In this document: piece by piece, positions 21,091 through 32,990 of the stretch
Layout: every line of letters starts with the position of its first letter
How positions within the stretch are numbered: position 1 is the first letter of the stretch
NCBI GenBank assembly: GCA_016647705.1
Contig: CM028330.1
Span: forward strand, 33,741,534-33,805,533
DNA: 64,000 bases
Source: Eucommia ulmoides
Lineage: Eukaryota; Streptophyta; Magnoliopsida; Garryales; Eucommiaceae
Direction: 5' to 3'
Made by a program: the position numbers and the translations under genes
The notes under the pieces: generated by a model
What the model was told of the DNA's origin: nothing
Databases searched by the model: none
What the model saw: only the letters and a program-made list of their open reading frames with translations

Positions 21091-21721
21091 CGATACCTCG
21101 AAGAGGATCACCGATCACGTTAGCTCTGAGATCGGGGAGTGAAGGGTTAATGTTGTTTCTCACTGTCTCTCGGTTTAGATCTTGTAAAACAATGCACCAC
21201 AGTTGGGTTGACTTGTGTTGTACCTCCGATGTAAGAATCAATAGAGGGTACTAAGAGGAAGGTAATATAATGCAGTAGGCACAAGAGCTTTTTTGCAAGA
21301 CGGCATAAGATTTTCGGTAAAGAGTGTAAACTTTACCGTAGACCTTTAGGGTTCTAACCTTTATATAGGAAGGGATATGACTCATTTGGTAAGTTTTCCC
21401 ATATTTTCTGGATATCGATATGGTAAATGGAGCAAATATTGATTCCTTTTCCATAGAGATGGTTGGGATGGTAGGTGAAGATTATGAGACCGTTATGGCA
21501 ACGATACTTTTCTTCACGGGAGAGACAATGACCGCATTTGGAGTAGGAGTGTGATGGAACCTGTGCCCTAAGAGGGATGACCTGAAGCGGGTATAATGAT
21601 CTAGAACGGATATAGAGACCCGAAGTGGGCATGTATGTGGGCCCGTCCGACTGATCGATTCTGGAGTTCTCGAGTTAGTCATGTTTTCAAGGACACATGG
21701 CACCCTTGTAGTTTCTGATCA
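21091..21721 (-). repeat. 5' LTR of element B
   Basis: This is the partner of 8613-9231 in direct orientation. It begins CGATACC where the other copy has TGATGCG and ends CTGATCA. A degraded primer-binding site abuts its left edge, marking it as the 5' LTR of a minus-strand element. Confidence 0.85.
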
Positions 21722-22150
21722 AAATTTCCCGTATCTATAATAAATGGAACAAAGATTACTCATTATTGAACTTACTATTTTACAAATGTTAAAGAGAATT
21801 TAATTCAATATATACAAGTATTTGATTGTTTTTCTTTATATATCGACATAGTGAGGAATTATATAAAATTTATTGATCATTTTTATTATTTTACCATGCA
21901 AAATGTCTATTTCAAAAAATAGGCATAGTTTTATACCATTAATTTGGCCTGATTTGTATTAATATATATTCTCCATGCCCTAATGAATTTGTTGATGATC
22001 TGAGATGAAATTTGACCATCCACGTGTTTGCCTTGTAACTGGTAATTAGAGGCCTACATAGCAAGCTACCCACCAGTGATGCCCAAAGGTTCTAAAAATC
22101 TAATACTCAGTTGGTCCTGGAATACCTGAGCTAGGAAATTCACGCAGTTC
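21722..22150. other. Intergenic, AT-rich
   Basis: Low-complexity AT-rich DNA directly right of element B, followed by the start of a moderately repeated segment. No ORF or motif supported. Confidence 0.4.
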
Positions 22151-22520
22151 TCCTACCTCATGTGGGTCGGTCCTACCATGCAGTACATGATGCCCTCTCC
22201 AACGACAATATTCAACTGAAAGCCACGTAAAGAGTCCTTATTGGTTGAGATGTTCTTCTGGAGGTTTAGTTTCTTCCATCATGAGCAACTATAACTACAA
22301 ATGGATGTAAATTAAAAATGGTGAGCTCTAATTTTCTAATTTTCCAAAAAGATTTTCTATCAAACAAAGTACTTACTGTCACATCCGAGGTCCCTCGCAG
22401 GGTAAAAAACCACTTGGTGTGAGGATTTTTGTAGGTCAACGGACAACGAGCATATGCATGGAATGTCTTGCATCCCCCATTCCTAATCCTATATAAATTA
22501 AGGCATCATAGATTGGTGTT
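22150..22520 (+). repeat. Dispersed repeat, copy 1 (partner at 37110-37465)
   Basis: Shared blocks with 37110-37465 in the same orientation include TTGGTTGAGATGTTCTT, CATGAGCAACTATAA, CAAAGTACTTACT and GAGCATATGCA. Both end with a TATA-like word (CCTATATAAATTAAGGCATC here; CCCTTATAAGTTGAGGCATC in the other). It resembles a promoter/leader carried by an unidentified repeat family. Confidence 0.6.
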
Positions 22521-23457
22521 GTCTTCAACATGGAATCTATGGCGCAGTTGACTGTAGTAGAATCAGTAGTACCAATAGTAGTGGAGGGTATATCAGTGAC
22601 CTCCATCATGGTGGAGACTGTGCCGGTAGTACTGATGGGAGTTGAGATTCAAGGGATCCTGGAGGTGTTAATAGCTCCAACAACCACGATAATTCCTTCG
22701 GTTATGTTGATGAGTGGAGTATAAACTATTGGGGAGGCCCTTCAAGTGTTTTTCTCTATGAGAAAGAGATCGCATGCCTCTTCGTGGAGATAATCGTTGC
22801 TAAGTGGTTCCTTGTTCTTCCTAAATTCATACCCCTGGACCCTAAGGATGGATGTACTACTATAGTAGCAAAATAGGTAATCCACATAGCTGTAACTTTT
22901 TCGAGGAATGTTCTATGGCCATGGGAAGAAATCCCCAAGATAAAATTAGCAGCCCTGATTTCCAATTCCCCTATTTGACCTTCGTCATCGAAAAATTGAT
23001 CTTAGAGGAAGCAACTTGTGTCCCCATTAGAGTTTTTGCACCTGAACCTTGGGTGCCCAATTTTATATCCATGTAGTACCTTAATCAAAGGACGTGTCGA
23101 CTCTAGAGCATCTGGCTATTGCGATGACGCTTAGTAGGGGGGTCAATTCTTCCCAAGGACACAAACTCTTTGAAGGTGAAGACTAACAAAGAATTAGATT
23201 GAATAATAAAGCACTGGAATGCCCTAGAGGGGTTTTTTCATGCCTAAGATTGACATGGTCCTAAATCTTATTTCCAACGCTTTATTTTACCAACACCCGT
23301 AGTTGTCGATAGCAATAAACGAGTTTGATCGATTGGTCAAAGAAAACCTCCGAGGAGAGAAAACGTTGTGGACCGTACTTTCCTAAATAAGTTAAATATT
23401 TTAGAACCCAAAATATCAATTTTCAAAGTGACCTAAGGGTGTAATAGGAATGAAGAT
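22521..23457 (+). other. Unrecognised ORF remnants downstream of the promoter-like repeat
   Basis: An ATG at 22530 follows the TATA-like word by about 40 bases and opens a 64-codon valine-rich frame. A second frame (about 22740-22910) reads EKEIACLFVEIIVAKWFLVL. Neither matches a family I know. With 25080-25500 these may be pieces of one element-borne gene split by the LTR at 23458-24846. Confidence 0.3.
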
Positions 23458-24846
23458 TGTTGACCCAATGTACTACCCAAGAGGGGTTGAATTGGGTAGT
23501 TTAAATGTAATCTAAGTGATTGTGGCCTTTTTAAATTTTTTATCAAATTTTATCTTGCTTAGATTATCGGAGGAAATGTATCAATGCACCCACACAAAAA
23601 TAAATGAATCAATATTGAAGCAATTGAGCTCATATAATGATTTATGATAAATCGCTAGAGTTATACTCAAATCCAAAAGGTTTTTTCATTCAAACCTTGC
23701 ATACATTTAATAAAAGATACTATCACATATGATAGCAAATACTATTCAAAGAAGATCAAAGATATATATATATAATCAAATTCAGAACTAGATCTTAATA
23801 AATAAAGTATGGAAAGATCTCATCGGGATAAGAATAATAGATCAATACAATTATGAACTTCAGCTCGGACAATAATCAACACAAATGTTTTTGATTAATC
23901 TCACAATATTATGCTCTTAAAGATGAAACACAAGGAGATTATTTTTCAGAACTTTTCCCCTCTTTTTCACTCTATTCTATGTTTTAATATATTTTTTTTA
24001 TATTTAATGCTCCATTTTTCAGAATACTCTAACAGTCAAAAATCATATTATTTTACCTAAAACTTAGCCTACTGACCAAACACTTTGACCCCTAAATTTA
24101 GCCCAAGAACTTTAGACTTTTCTCAATGAATGTGTATAATAAATAGTTCTAGATACATTCTACTGGTCAGTTATTAATCTAGACTTTCAAATTAGTCAAA
24201 AACGTAATGAGAAGATCTACAAAATCTGAAAAAATAGGGACTTAACTAAAATATTAACAACTCCTCTATTTTGAAAAAAAAAATGCACAATTTTATTTCA
24301 AAAATATTTATAGTAAAATATATATAAATTACATAATATTATAAAACTACTTTAGAAAGATTTTTCATTATAAACAATACAAAACTAATTCTAAAAAAAA
24401 AGGGTTCATGAACAAATCAATCATGTCATAATTCGGTCAATTGGATCATCCATTAGGTCAACTAAATTATTAAAACTAATTCATTTTTGACTTAATGCTT
24501 CTAACGGTTAACTTGTCTGTCAATTCAGTCAACCAACCTACTTAGATTCCTGAAATTCCATTATTCTGTTTGATTCGATCGACCGTTTCACCTCAATTTT
24601 CATCTTTAGTCGGCTGGCCCTTTGTTTTGGTCAACCTCTTTAACTAGAAATAGACATTTTTTAATTTTACTTGCAATTTGTTGACTATTTTAACCCCTTG
24701 GTTAACCATTTTGAATTTAAAACTATCCAATTATGCATGAGCAAAAATATAGCACATATATCTTTATAATCATGCGTAGCTAATGATTAAGACACACATG
24801 ATAAAGCATTTTAAAGCATGTCTAAATGTTGTGTGTGATCCTAACA
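23458..24846 (-). mobile_element. Solo LTR (1.39 kb), same family as 9983-12268, reversed
   Basis: On the minus strand it starts TGTTAGGATCACACAC and ends GGGTAGTACATTGGGTCAACA. The word TAGGATCACACAC also occurs at 10190 in the first copy, and TACCCAAGAGG near 23474 is the complement of the family's 3' terminal motif. Relics of the GGTCAA-type words lie at 24420-24620. No clean target-site duplication was found (AAGAT and AATTG flank it). It is shorter than its relative because of internal deletions. Confidence 0.75.
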
Positions 24847-26270
24847 AATTGATAAATATAATTGTTGTATTTACCTATAGAGTACCAAAAAAAAAATCAT
24901 TTCTACTTAAAAAACTTGATTGTCCATTTAATTTTCTTTCCTTTTAGCTTCAAGTTCATCTTCATAATTTCTTTGTTTAAACTAAGATCCGTTAATATGT
25001 TACATATCTCAAACAATCGGATTAGTTCAGAAAATCATGAAGTTGTAATCATCAAAATCATAATATGGGGATCAAACAATTTAGGGTCAACAAAGAGAAG
25101 AGCAATCATGAGTGGGGGAGTAAGAGAGAAGGTACTAACCATAGAGATCAATCATTTGGAGGAAGAGATGACGTTCCTCACAGCGCGCCTGGATGAAAGA
25201 GGGTGGGAGGACTAGAAGGTATTTTCCAAACACTTCCTGGATCAAGTGTACCAAGCGAAAAAAACATTCATCCGGGAAAGGGACGATGGCAGACTTGCCA
25301 AAGTGAACATGTTATCCATCTATTTTCTTGCAAATGTGGACTTCTTTGTAGAAATTCACAGAGATGAAGTTCTTTTACCCAAACTAGTGATTCCAACAAC
25401 CGTTGCGATAGTCTAAGACTATCCAGTTTCCATACATTACAAAAGAAATAATCTTGAGCCCTCCATTGGTCCGGTTTCCCCTCTAGTAGCACTGAATCCT
25501 ACTAAAGAGTAGGAAGCATTGTTGTTGAATTTTCTTTATCTTGCTATATCTCCAAATGTTAATGGATTTTCTATATTTATTCTTTGATATGTTGTTTGGC
25601 ATAGCAGGCTACCTTTAATTAGCCATTTTTCATAAATTAGTCGCAATGTTGGCTCACCGAGCTGTCCTAAGGGTGGGGCTCAATCCATTCCAATCTTATC
25701 GCCTTTAGCACATCAGTCATACCGATTGAGGAGCACCAGCTCCTACACACATTTGCTAAGGTATCCCCTCGTTATTTGAGTTAGTTCTAGTAAGCCCCAT
25801 CTGAAGGGAAGATATGTTGAATAATGGATCAAGGGACAAAACAGATCTCTGGCAAGTCCTGAAGCCATTAACGGTTCCCTTAAGACAACCCTCTCCAACT
25901 AGCAGTGTTTCACTTAAAGCATCTCCAACGATTTATGGGTTTGCCTTAGTTTCTACCGATCCCTCTCCTAAGAGACATATACCTTTCCCTCTCCCTACGC
26001 TTGCCTTATTACTTTTGATGTCTCCAGTTTCATGGCCTGTATTTATGCCTCCACCTCTACTCAGCAGTTATTCGTGTGCAATCTAGCTTTTTACCTTCTA
26101 TCCAATCGATCACAAAAGAAAGCAACCTCATGAAGAGTTGAATTGTGTGGATGAAAACAAACCCATTAACCACTTGGAGATCAGTTTTTTTGCATAAACT
26201 CTAAAGTCACGTGATATAAGAATGAATTGGAATAATAACAATGTATTGCTCACATTCCCACAAATAGTAG
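24847..26270 (+). other. Intergenic with unrecognised coiled-coil ORF remnants
   Basis: Around 25090-25500 the plus strand reads MSGGVREKVLTIEINHLEEE then HFLDQVYQAKKTFIRERDDG, broken by stops. It is helix-forming and charged and resembles the tails of element-borne antisense ORFs. A proline-rich frame at 25814-26086 has no recognisable motif. These could be the 3' half of the unit that begins at 22530. Confidence 0.3.
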
Positions 26271-27792
26271 AGTCTGCGGTAAGTCCTGTTTCCTAAATCC
26301 CATGACTTGCAATAAAATTCCATCAAATGCAAGGTCCTACAAAGTATTTAATGAATCATTGATGAGCATTAAATGACCAAGATATTTCCTATAAAATATT
26401 TAAAGGAAGGGAACCAAGTTACTTAAGAAGTAACTAACGGTTATCAAATTCAACTGATCCGGTTCGCCACCTAGCATGTATTTAATGAGACATTAAATGT
26501 CTATCCCATCAAGAATTAAATTCTTGGGATGACATGTCAAGACCACATTCAAGTCACCTAGATATTTTGATCAAAATATCTTAGGGAAACCGAAATACTT
26601 GAAATCTGACTACCCGTTACAAGGCAAACCGAACCGAATCAATCCCATTGGAAAGATTCAATGTCCATCACATCAAGTGTCATTTTCAAGCATTAATTTC
26701 CAAATAACACTTTAAGACTATATTCAATTCACCTCCAAAGTATTTATGGCAACCAAACCAAAATAGTTTGAGTAACCGATACTTAGCTACCAAACCAAAC
26801 CGAAAAGGTCACATCAAGCATTAAATGAAGCCATGTGAAACTAATTATATCTTATGATTGTTCATAATGACTAATGATTGCTCATAATGAACAATGATTT
26901 GACAATCATTGCATTTAGATATTTAATGATTTGGTAATTATTACAAATCTTTAAAGATCTTACAGAATCTTTAAAATTCTTCCAAAACCATTCAACCTCA
27001 TGACATAAAGGGTTGACCCCTAAGCCAAACAAACCCTAAGGAATATCCTGGGATGGCCTGCGCATTAGCCAATGCGCTGACCTCCCAACCTATAAATACA
27101 AGGCCCTATTTTTACAATTCAAAAGGCTTGATCCAAGACCTTATACCTTTAGTCTCAAATTCCTTTCTTGGGTCTAGGGAATTCTCAAGCCTTCTATTCC
27201 AAACAAATACCTTGAAATTATGTTGAAATACCATCCTGAAGTTGTTCTTGAGGAACTTGGAGAAAGATCTCAAGACGTTGTCGAAGAACAATCGAGACAA
27301 CTGCGAAGATTCAAAAACTGAGAAGAATGAAATCGCTTAGGGAAAGACCACTCCCGTAAGTTAGGTGTGTCTTCTTAAACACCCTTCAATCTTATCATAA
27401 ATACAATTATATTTCTTGTACATAACATGTTTATGTATCTCTTATATTTATATTCCATGTACATAGTATACATATCAAGTAATCAAGTCAAAAACGTCAA
27501 AAACATATCAAAATCATCAAACTATGTCAAAAACTTCCAAAAAAATGTCAAGAACATCAATAACACCAAGAAAATGTCAACATGTGAAGAACATGACAAA
27601 AACATCAACCACACCATGAGTTGTGCATAGCATCTTTGATTCTCTCAAGAACACATGAAACTGAACTACAAAAACTCAAATCAAACCTCTAATTAACTGA
27701 CTGCTAACCACTAACTATTAACAACTAACTTTACATTTCTGTAATAGTCTAGATTACAGCCTGACACTAAGTTTTCAGGCTCGTGGACTGAC

Positions 27793-27850
<58 letters not shown>
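26270..27850 (+). other. Possible orphan LTR with TATA box and terminal microsatellite
   Basis: A TATA box (CCTATAAATACAAGG, about 27088-27102) follows a perfect stem, GCGCATT-AGCC-AATGCGC (about 27059-27076). Upstream are several copies of GCATTAAATG-like words. These are LTR U3-like traits, but no second copy or boundaries were found. The segment also holds repetitive CAAAAAC/ATGTCAA words (27485-27605). Confidence 0.3.
27797..27848. repeat. (TA)n microsatellite, about 52 bp
   Basis: An uninterrupted TA dinucleotide run about 50 bases left of element C. Confidence 0.95.
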
Positions 27851-27896
27851 ATGGAGACCCTTGTGGCTAAAAATTCGGGTTAAAGGGAAGACCTCT

Positions 27897-29097
27897 TGAT
27901 AAGAAGGTTATTGACCAACAAATCAAGTACTTTTGAGTTCAAATATTTGTAAGTTTTGAAGTACTTTTGTTAGTTTAATGTATTTTGTGTCATTTTGTAG
28001 GAATTATAAACAAATGGGAGAAAAGGTGAAAATATGAAGGAAAAAAATTAGTGCAGGTGTAGCTAATTCAAGCCCAATTCTGACCATGATTCCATCTGAT
28101 TCTGGAAACACTCAAACCATGAAAGTTGTAGATTTCTTTGTGATCTTTCCAAATCATCTCAATCGGAGTTCGTACAAGAATGTTATGGCCAAATTTTAGA
28201 AGTTGCATGTTGCAGCAGGAAAAACTCGCGCTGCAGCGCAAAAGCACGGACAAAACCCTCTTTTTTAGTCCTATTTATGACACTTTATGCCTCAAACCCT
28301 AGGGGTGGTGAATTTGGGAGAGAAAACACCATTGGTATTGCGATTTTGGGATATATTTTAACAAGAAAATACCGTTGGAAGCACATAAACGCTGGATAGA
28401 AAGCTTGGAGTTGAAAATTATTGAAGATTTAAAGCCTTGAAGCTCATTTCTATAAAGAGTTTTCTCTTCCTTTCTCTTACCCTAATATTTTTATTAAATT
28501 TTGTATTTGTGATATTATGTTGAACATGTTTACATTTATAAATTTCTTGAAAATATTAATCATGGATTTCATTATGTTGAGTTAAAATTTCTATCTAGGA
28601 GAATTTGAATAGCATTGTACGAACTATTCTTTAAGACTTTAAGATTTTGTTAATTAAATTTTATGTTTCAATCATTTGTGTTTTCTTCATGCTTATTCGC
28701 TGATTTATGCAAAAGATAAATTGGATATCATAGATGTGTAGGATTAGGCACTCTACAGAGGTAATTTTGCACACTGAGACCGGAGAAACACAACTCTAAG
28801 TATATGAGCACAAAAGGCTATATAGTTCGGGTAGCCAATTGATGGGCAAGACTTAATGATTGGATAATTATTTGAATTGAATAAACATATTAATTTAAGT
28901 AACTATACAAACTACCTTACTCAACACTCGACAGAGGGAGCGAGGTTACTATAGAGACCCATGGTTGATTGAGCATGATTTTATTTAACAAACTTGAATT
29001 GGATTGGCATAGTTTAGTAAAGTGATGTCAAACCCCCCTAAAACAATTGTGCATAGGAAGTCCATATTTTATTTTACTTTTGATTTTATACTTGGCA
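27897..29097 (+). repeat. 5' LTR of element C (3' end deleted)
   Basis: It is collinear with the 3' LTR, sharing CAACAAATCAAGTACTTTT, AAATCATCTCAATCGGAGTT-like and ATTTATGCAAAAGATAAATT blocks. It starts TGATAAGAAGG. The last 140 bases present in the 3' LTR (including GATAATCGCGGTACTTAAC) are missing. Both LTRs contain the palindromic word GCTGCAGC. Confidence 0.85.
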
Positions 29098-29115
29098 AAA
29101 AAAATAGCTACTAAG

Positions 29116-29133
29116 TTTTTGGCGTTGTTGCCA
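29116..29133 (+). other. Primer-binding site of element C
   Basis: TGGCGTTGTTGCCAGAGA differs from the Athila-type site by C-to-T and G-to-A changes. Upstream CTAAGTTT matches the usual LTR-PBS junction context. Confidence 0.7.
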
Positions 29134-29219
29134 GAGATTAGTAACTTGATTTTAATTTTGGCATTTATTTTCATATTAAATTTTTGCTTTTGATTTCATG
29201 TATTGCGAAGTACTTGGAG

Positions 29220-29606
29220 ATGGTTGATCAACAAGTCCTCTTGAGATTTTCTCAATGAGATTTCGAGTTGTTCTATTGTGCTTGGGAAAGATACAAAGAG
29301 TTGCATATTTGGTTCCCTAATCGTGGCTTCTCAAGAGAGGGTTAACTACAAAACTTCCTCGACGGTCTACAAATCGTAACAGCAATTGGGTGAAAAGTAG
29401 AAGGGGTACCGCCTCAGTCTACTATCTACCCGAGAACGAAGCTTATTGGTTGTTGGAAGACATAACCAATTTTGACTATCGGAGTTAGAATTATTCAACA
29501 AGTCACCAAAGCTTGGGGGTTAGTTCCAACAACTTTACACCATGGTTGACACCTTACACTAACTTGTGCAGTCTTTACCCACCCTATAAGACATGTTCAA
29601 TGCATT
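29220..29606 (+). pseudogene. Element C: gag, N-terminal half
   Basis: Fragments WERYKELHIWFPNRGFSREG and LQNFLDGL (frames shift between them) match the gag domain segment W-x-x-F-K-x-L-L...P-x-x-x-F-x-x-G-L of Athila-type elements. Stops are present. The half ends at the GCATT target site of the nested solo LTR, and gag resumes at 32355. Confidence 0.65.
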
Positions 29607-32354
29607 TCTAACGACCCAGTTTTCCAGGATCGCCATGCAGTTTCTCCCCTCAGTGAACTGACACTAAAACTGAATAATTCATATTGGCCTAGTAGAATAC
29701 CCAAGAGGGGGGTGAATTGGGTAATTAAAAAATATTATCAGAATATATTTGAATTAATCAAATAATTAATTTTATGCCTAAATTAATTATTATCTTTATA
29801 CCACAGTGGAATTAAAATAAATCTAAGTGCACACCCAAACAACAAAAATAAACAAATTAAGAAAGCAGCACACCAGAGATTTATACTGGTTTACCAAGCT
29901 ACTCTTGGCTAATCTAGTCCCCCGAGCTCCAGGGAGGTCGCACCCACTAAAACCAAGATTCTTTTAAAGGTAGCAACCAAACCCGCACACCGATAATTTT
30001 ACAGGTTTAGAATCAACCTTTACAATATCCTTTTCTCAGGCTAAGGAAGAACCTCTACTTTTTACAAGTTAAAGAATAGCCTAATTATTTTTAACACTAA
30101 AGCTCAAAAATCAAAATCTCACCAAAATACTCCAAATATCCTTTTAGCCGGTAAGGATTGAACAGTTACAAAATCACTCAAAAACGCAATTCTTACCCAT
30201 GAAGAATCACTACCTCAATCTCATTACAGGAAGAGACTAAAACCCTACTACCCTTGATTAAATATCCTCAATGATATTAATCCGTCACAACTCACCAATA
30301 TAAAAATTGATAAGTAATCTCACTCGGAGCTTCTACCACCCCAGACAACAGTCGACTGGTGAGTCGACCGGACCAAATAGCTGTAACATCATGTATCTCT
30401 AAGCCGACCGACAGATCGACCAGCCAAGAAAGATGGAACTCTCTAAATCAGCAAGTCCACTGATAGGTCAACCGGTGAAAGAAAGACCAACTCTCTGGAT
30501 CTACAAGTCGATCGGGCGGTCGACCGATGAATTGCATTGGCTACATCCTGAATCTCCCAGTCGACTGAATGCGCTGTTTTAGGATATTGTTTTATCCGAG
30601 ATTAAATCCAATAGTAGCCATCTTTTGTTGGAATTTAAGAGAGATTTCGGAGATATTCTCTATATTTAAGATATGGTTCATATATTAATTAAATCCTATT
30701 AATATAGTTCATCAAATATTAATGTTTCTCAATTTAGTACTTGAAATAGATTCTATTCTTATTAATTAAGATTGAGAAATACTTTGGGGGTTTAATTGAA
30801 AGATTTGAAAGTTATTTTTAAGAGAAAATTGAACCAAAATGAAGTCCTTATGATATAAGGAGTCTATAAGAGCTTTTAATTGTCATGACATATGTAAACT
30901 AACTGTTAGAAGACTGATTTCATATTCTTATATATAAACCTGCGAATTTATAATACAATTAATCATTCGTTGAGAGAGCTAAAAGAGTTTATATCATTTG
31001 TGAGCTTTTATAAGAGTTATCATTCTACGATATTGTGAGTTTTTCTAAGAGTGATTTTGAGAATCAATTGCGATTATTTTTTGCTGATACCAAATTTGAA
31101 ACTACATTGTTCTAATCATTATTTATATGGATTCCTGGTGAGATGTTTCCATATTACTTATTATTTGTTTTTTAATCTATATTTGGAAATTGATCTTAGA
31201 AATTATTTCTGATTTTTGAAGAAAATATTTTTACAAACAATTTCTTGAATCTGATTACATGCTACAATTTGCTACCCATATTCTTATTAAAATCAGATTT
31301 TTGTATCTTACGTTTTTCTATCACGAGTTGAGATATTAATTGAGTTATTATTTATCTGGAGTGGTAGAAGCTCCGAATGTGATTTATTTCTTATCAATTT
31401 TTGTATTGGTGAGTTGTGACGGGTTAAATACCGTTGAGGATATTTAATCAAGAATAGCTGGGTTTTAGTCTCTTCCTGTAAAAAGATTGAGGTAGTGATT
31501 CTTCCTAGATAAGAATTGCGTTGTGAGTAATTTGTAAAGGTTTCATCCTTACCTGTGAAAATGATAGTTTGAGTGTTTTAAGAAGTTTTTATTCTTGTGC
31601 CTTAGTGTTAAAAAGAATTAGGTTATTCTTTAGCCTATAAAAAGTAGAGGTTCTTCCTTAGCTTGAGAAAAGGATATTGTAAAGGTTGATTCTGAGCCTA
31701 TAAAAGAATCGGTGTATAGGTTTGGTTTCTACCTTTAAAAGGATCTTGGTTTTAGTGGGTGTGACCTCCGTGGAGCTCGAGAGATTAGATTAGCCAAGAG
31801 TAACTTGATGAACCAGTATAAATCTTTTGTGTGTTGCATTACTACTTTACTATTTTTGTTGTTTGGGTGTACACTTAGATTGGTAATATTATTCCTCTGT
31901 GTTATAAAGATAATAATTAATTTAGGTATAAAATTAATTATTTGATTTATTTAATTTTATTCTGATTATTTTTTTTAATTACTCAATTCACCCCCCCTCT
32001 TGGGTATTCTAGAGGGGCAACAATTATTATTATTATTATTAATAATAATAATAATAATAATATACATACATACACGTGTTGTGTATATATATACACAACA
32101 CATATTTTATATATATAATATTTATATTTACACAAAACACCCTCTTAATTTAAAGAAAATATTAATTATATCTCAAAACTCTTAAAAGTATATTTTAAAT
32201 AATATAATAATCCCAAAACATTTAAAATCAAAATAACACTTAACTTCCAAAACTTCTCAAATATTATTTATATTATAAATTTACAAAACCGTCCCAAAAT
32301 ATTAAACTTATAAAAAATAATATTTTCAAAAATATAGATTTTTGAGGTATTACA
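29607..32354 (-). mobile_element. Chromovirus-type solo LTR inserted in element C gag, itself interrupted
   Basis: GCATT occurs at 29602-29606 and 32355-32359. On the minus strand the insert starts TGTAATACCTC and ends GGGTCGTTAGA, very close to the TGTAATACC...GGGTCGTTACA ends of Tekay/Del-like chromoviral LTRs. Only about 75 bases at the left and 330 at the right belong to it; the rest is the nested segment 29682-32022. Removing one duplication and the insert leaves the gag frame open across the junction. Confidence 0.75.
29682..32022. mobile_element. Palindromic LTR-derived segment with about 660-bp inverted terminal repeats
   Basis: The right part (about 30590-32022) is a forward copy of the LTR family at 9983-12268, with TATA (TATATATAA, about 30930), GGTAGAAGCTCCGA and the terminal CCCCCCTCTTGGGTA. 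The left part (29682-30345) is a reverse-complement copy of the last 0.66 kb of the same LTR: it opens TACCCAAGAGGGGGG and reaches CTCGGAGCTTCTACCACC. Between them are GTCGAC-rich repeats (30350-30570). The LTR's own 5' end is thus replaced by an inverted copy of its 3' end. No perfect target-site duplication was found. Confidence 0.75.
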
Positions 32355-32990
32355 GCATTCATGAGGGAAACTCAAAGTATCATGAGGAAATCTCAAAGTA
32401 TCATGAAGGAATCTCATAATCGTCTCAATAAACATGAGTCTCATCTTGACAGCATTGAGACTCATTTCAGTAATATGGATGCAACCTTGAAGTCATTTGA
32501 GACACAAATTGGACAACTTTTGGTGGAGACAAAACTCTACATAGAGAAGTTGGAGATGATGGAGACCGATCATGACATGCAAACTGAGTCTTCAAACTAC
32601 TCCATTGAAGCCAGGTCAGGAACGATAACACTGAGAGACACACAAGCCACATTCATTTGTGAAAGCCGCCATGAGGAACCGAATATAAGTGGGAGGAACT
32701 TGGGTTTGTTCAATGACAATGATTTTAATGAGGAGGAGACCCAATAATTGATCGACAATAAAGAATCACAAGATGACAATTGTGAGTCTCCAGCTTTTGA
32801 GATACATGTTATGATGCCACCACCGATCAAAGACGACTACATCTATGAGAATCTGATGTGCCTTACTTGTCCTCCTCCACCTTTAGCACCGTTCATTCAA
32901 GCTTACCAAGCACATAAGCCGGAGCCGAATCACGTTGAGCATACATACTAATCATTTCTACATCTCGCCAAACTTAAGGGCGTTCAAAAC
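32355..32990 (+). pseudogene. Element C: gag, C-terminal half
   Basis: The open frame (32361-32747) starts after the GCATT duplication. It carries short repeats of an M-x-E/K-S-x-S-I-M-like heptad, then SFETQIGQLLVETK and SGTITLRDTQA. These correspond to the E-x-Q-x-G-Q-L and x-I-T-L-R-S-G-K landmarks at the end of Athila-type gag. A stop at 32745 separates a further 67-codon proline-rich frame. No zinc knuckle is seen. Confidence 0.7.

Larger units (their letters stand above)
8613..21721 (-). mobile_element. Element B: Tat/Retand-like Ty3/gypsy retrotransposon with both LTRs
   Basis: Direct repeats at 8613-9231 and 21091-21721 are its LTRs. Between them on the minus strand run gag, RT, RNase H and integrase remnants. 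Next comes a minisatellite, and on the plus strand a promoter-like segment and an antisense ORF. A solo LTR (9983-12268) is nested near the 3' end. Removing it gives about 10.8 kb. No clean target-site duplication was found: flanks TAATT and AAATT are close but would need a one-base shift of the LTR start. The coding region has many stops and frameshifts, so the element is long dead. Confidence 0.85.

Noticed and set aside
23458..24846. Target-site duplication GATTG/AATTG for this solo LTR
   Set aside because: It requires trimming the family's terminal CAACA and still has one mismatch, so it was not claimed.
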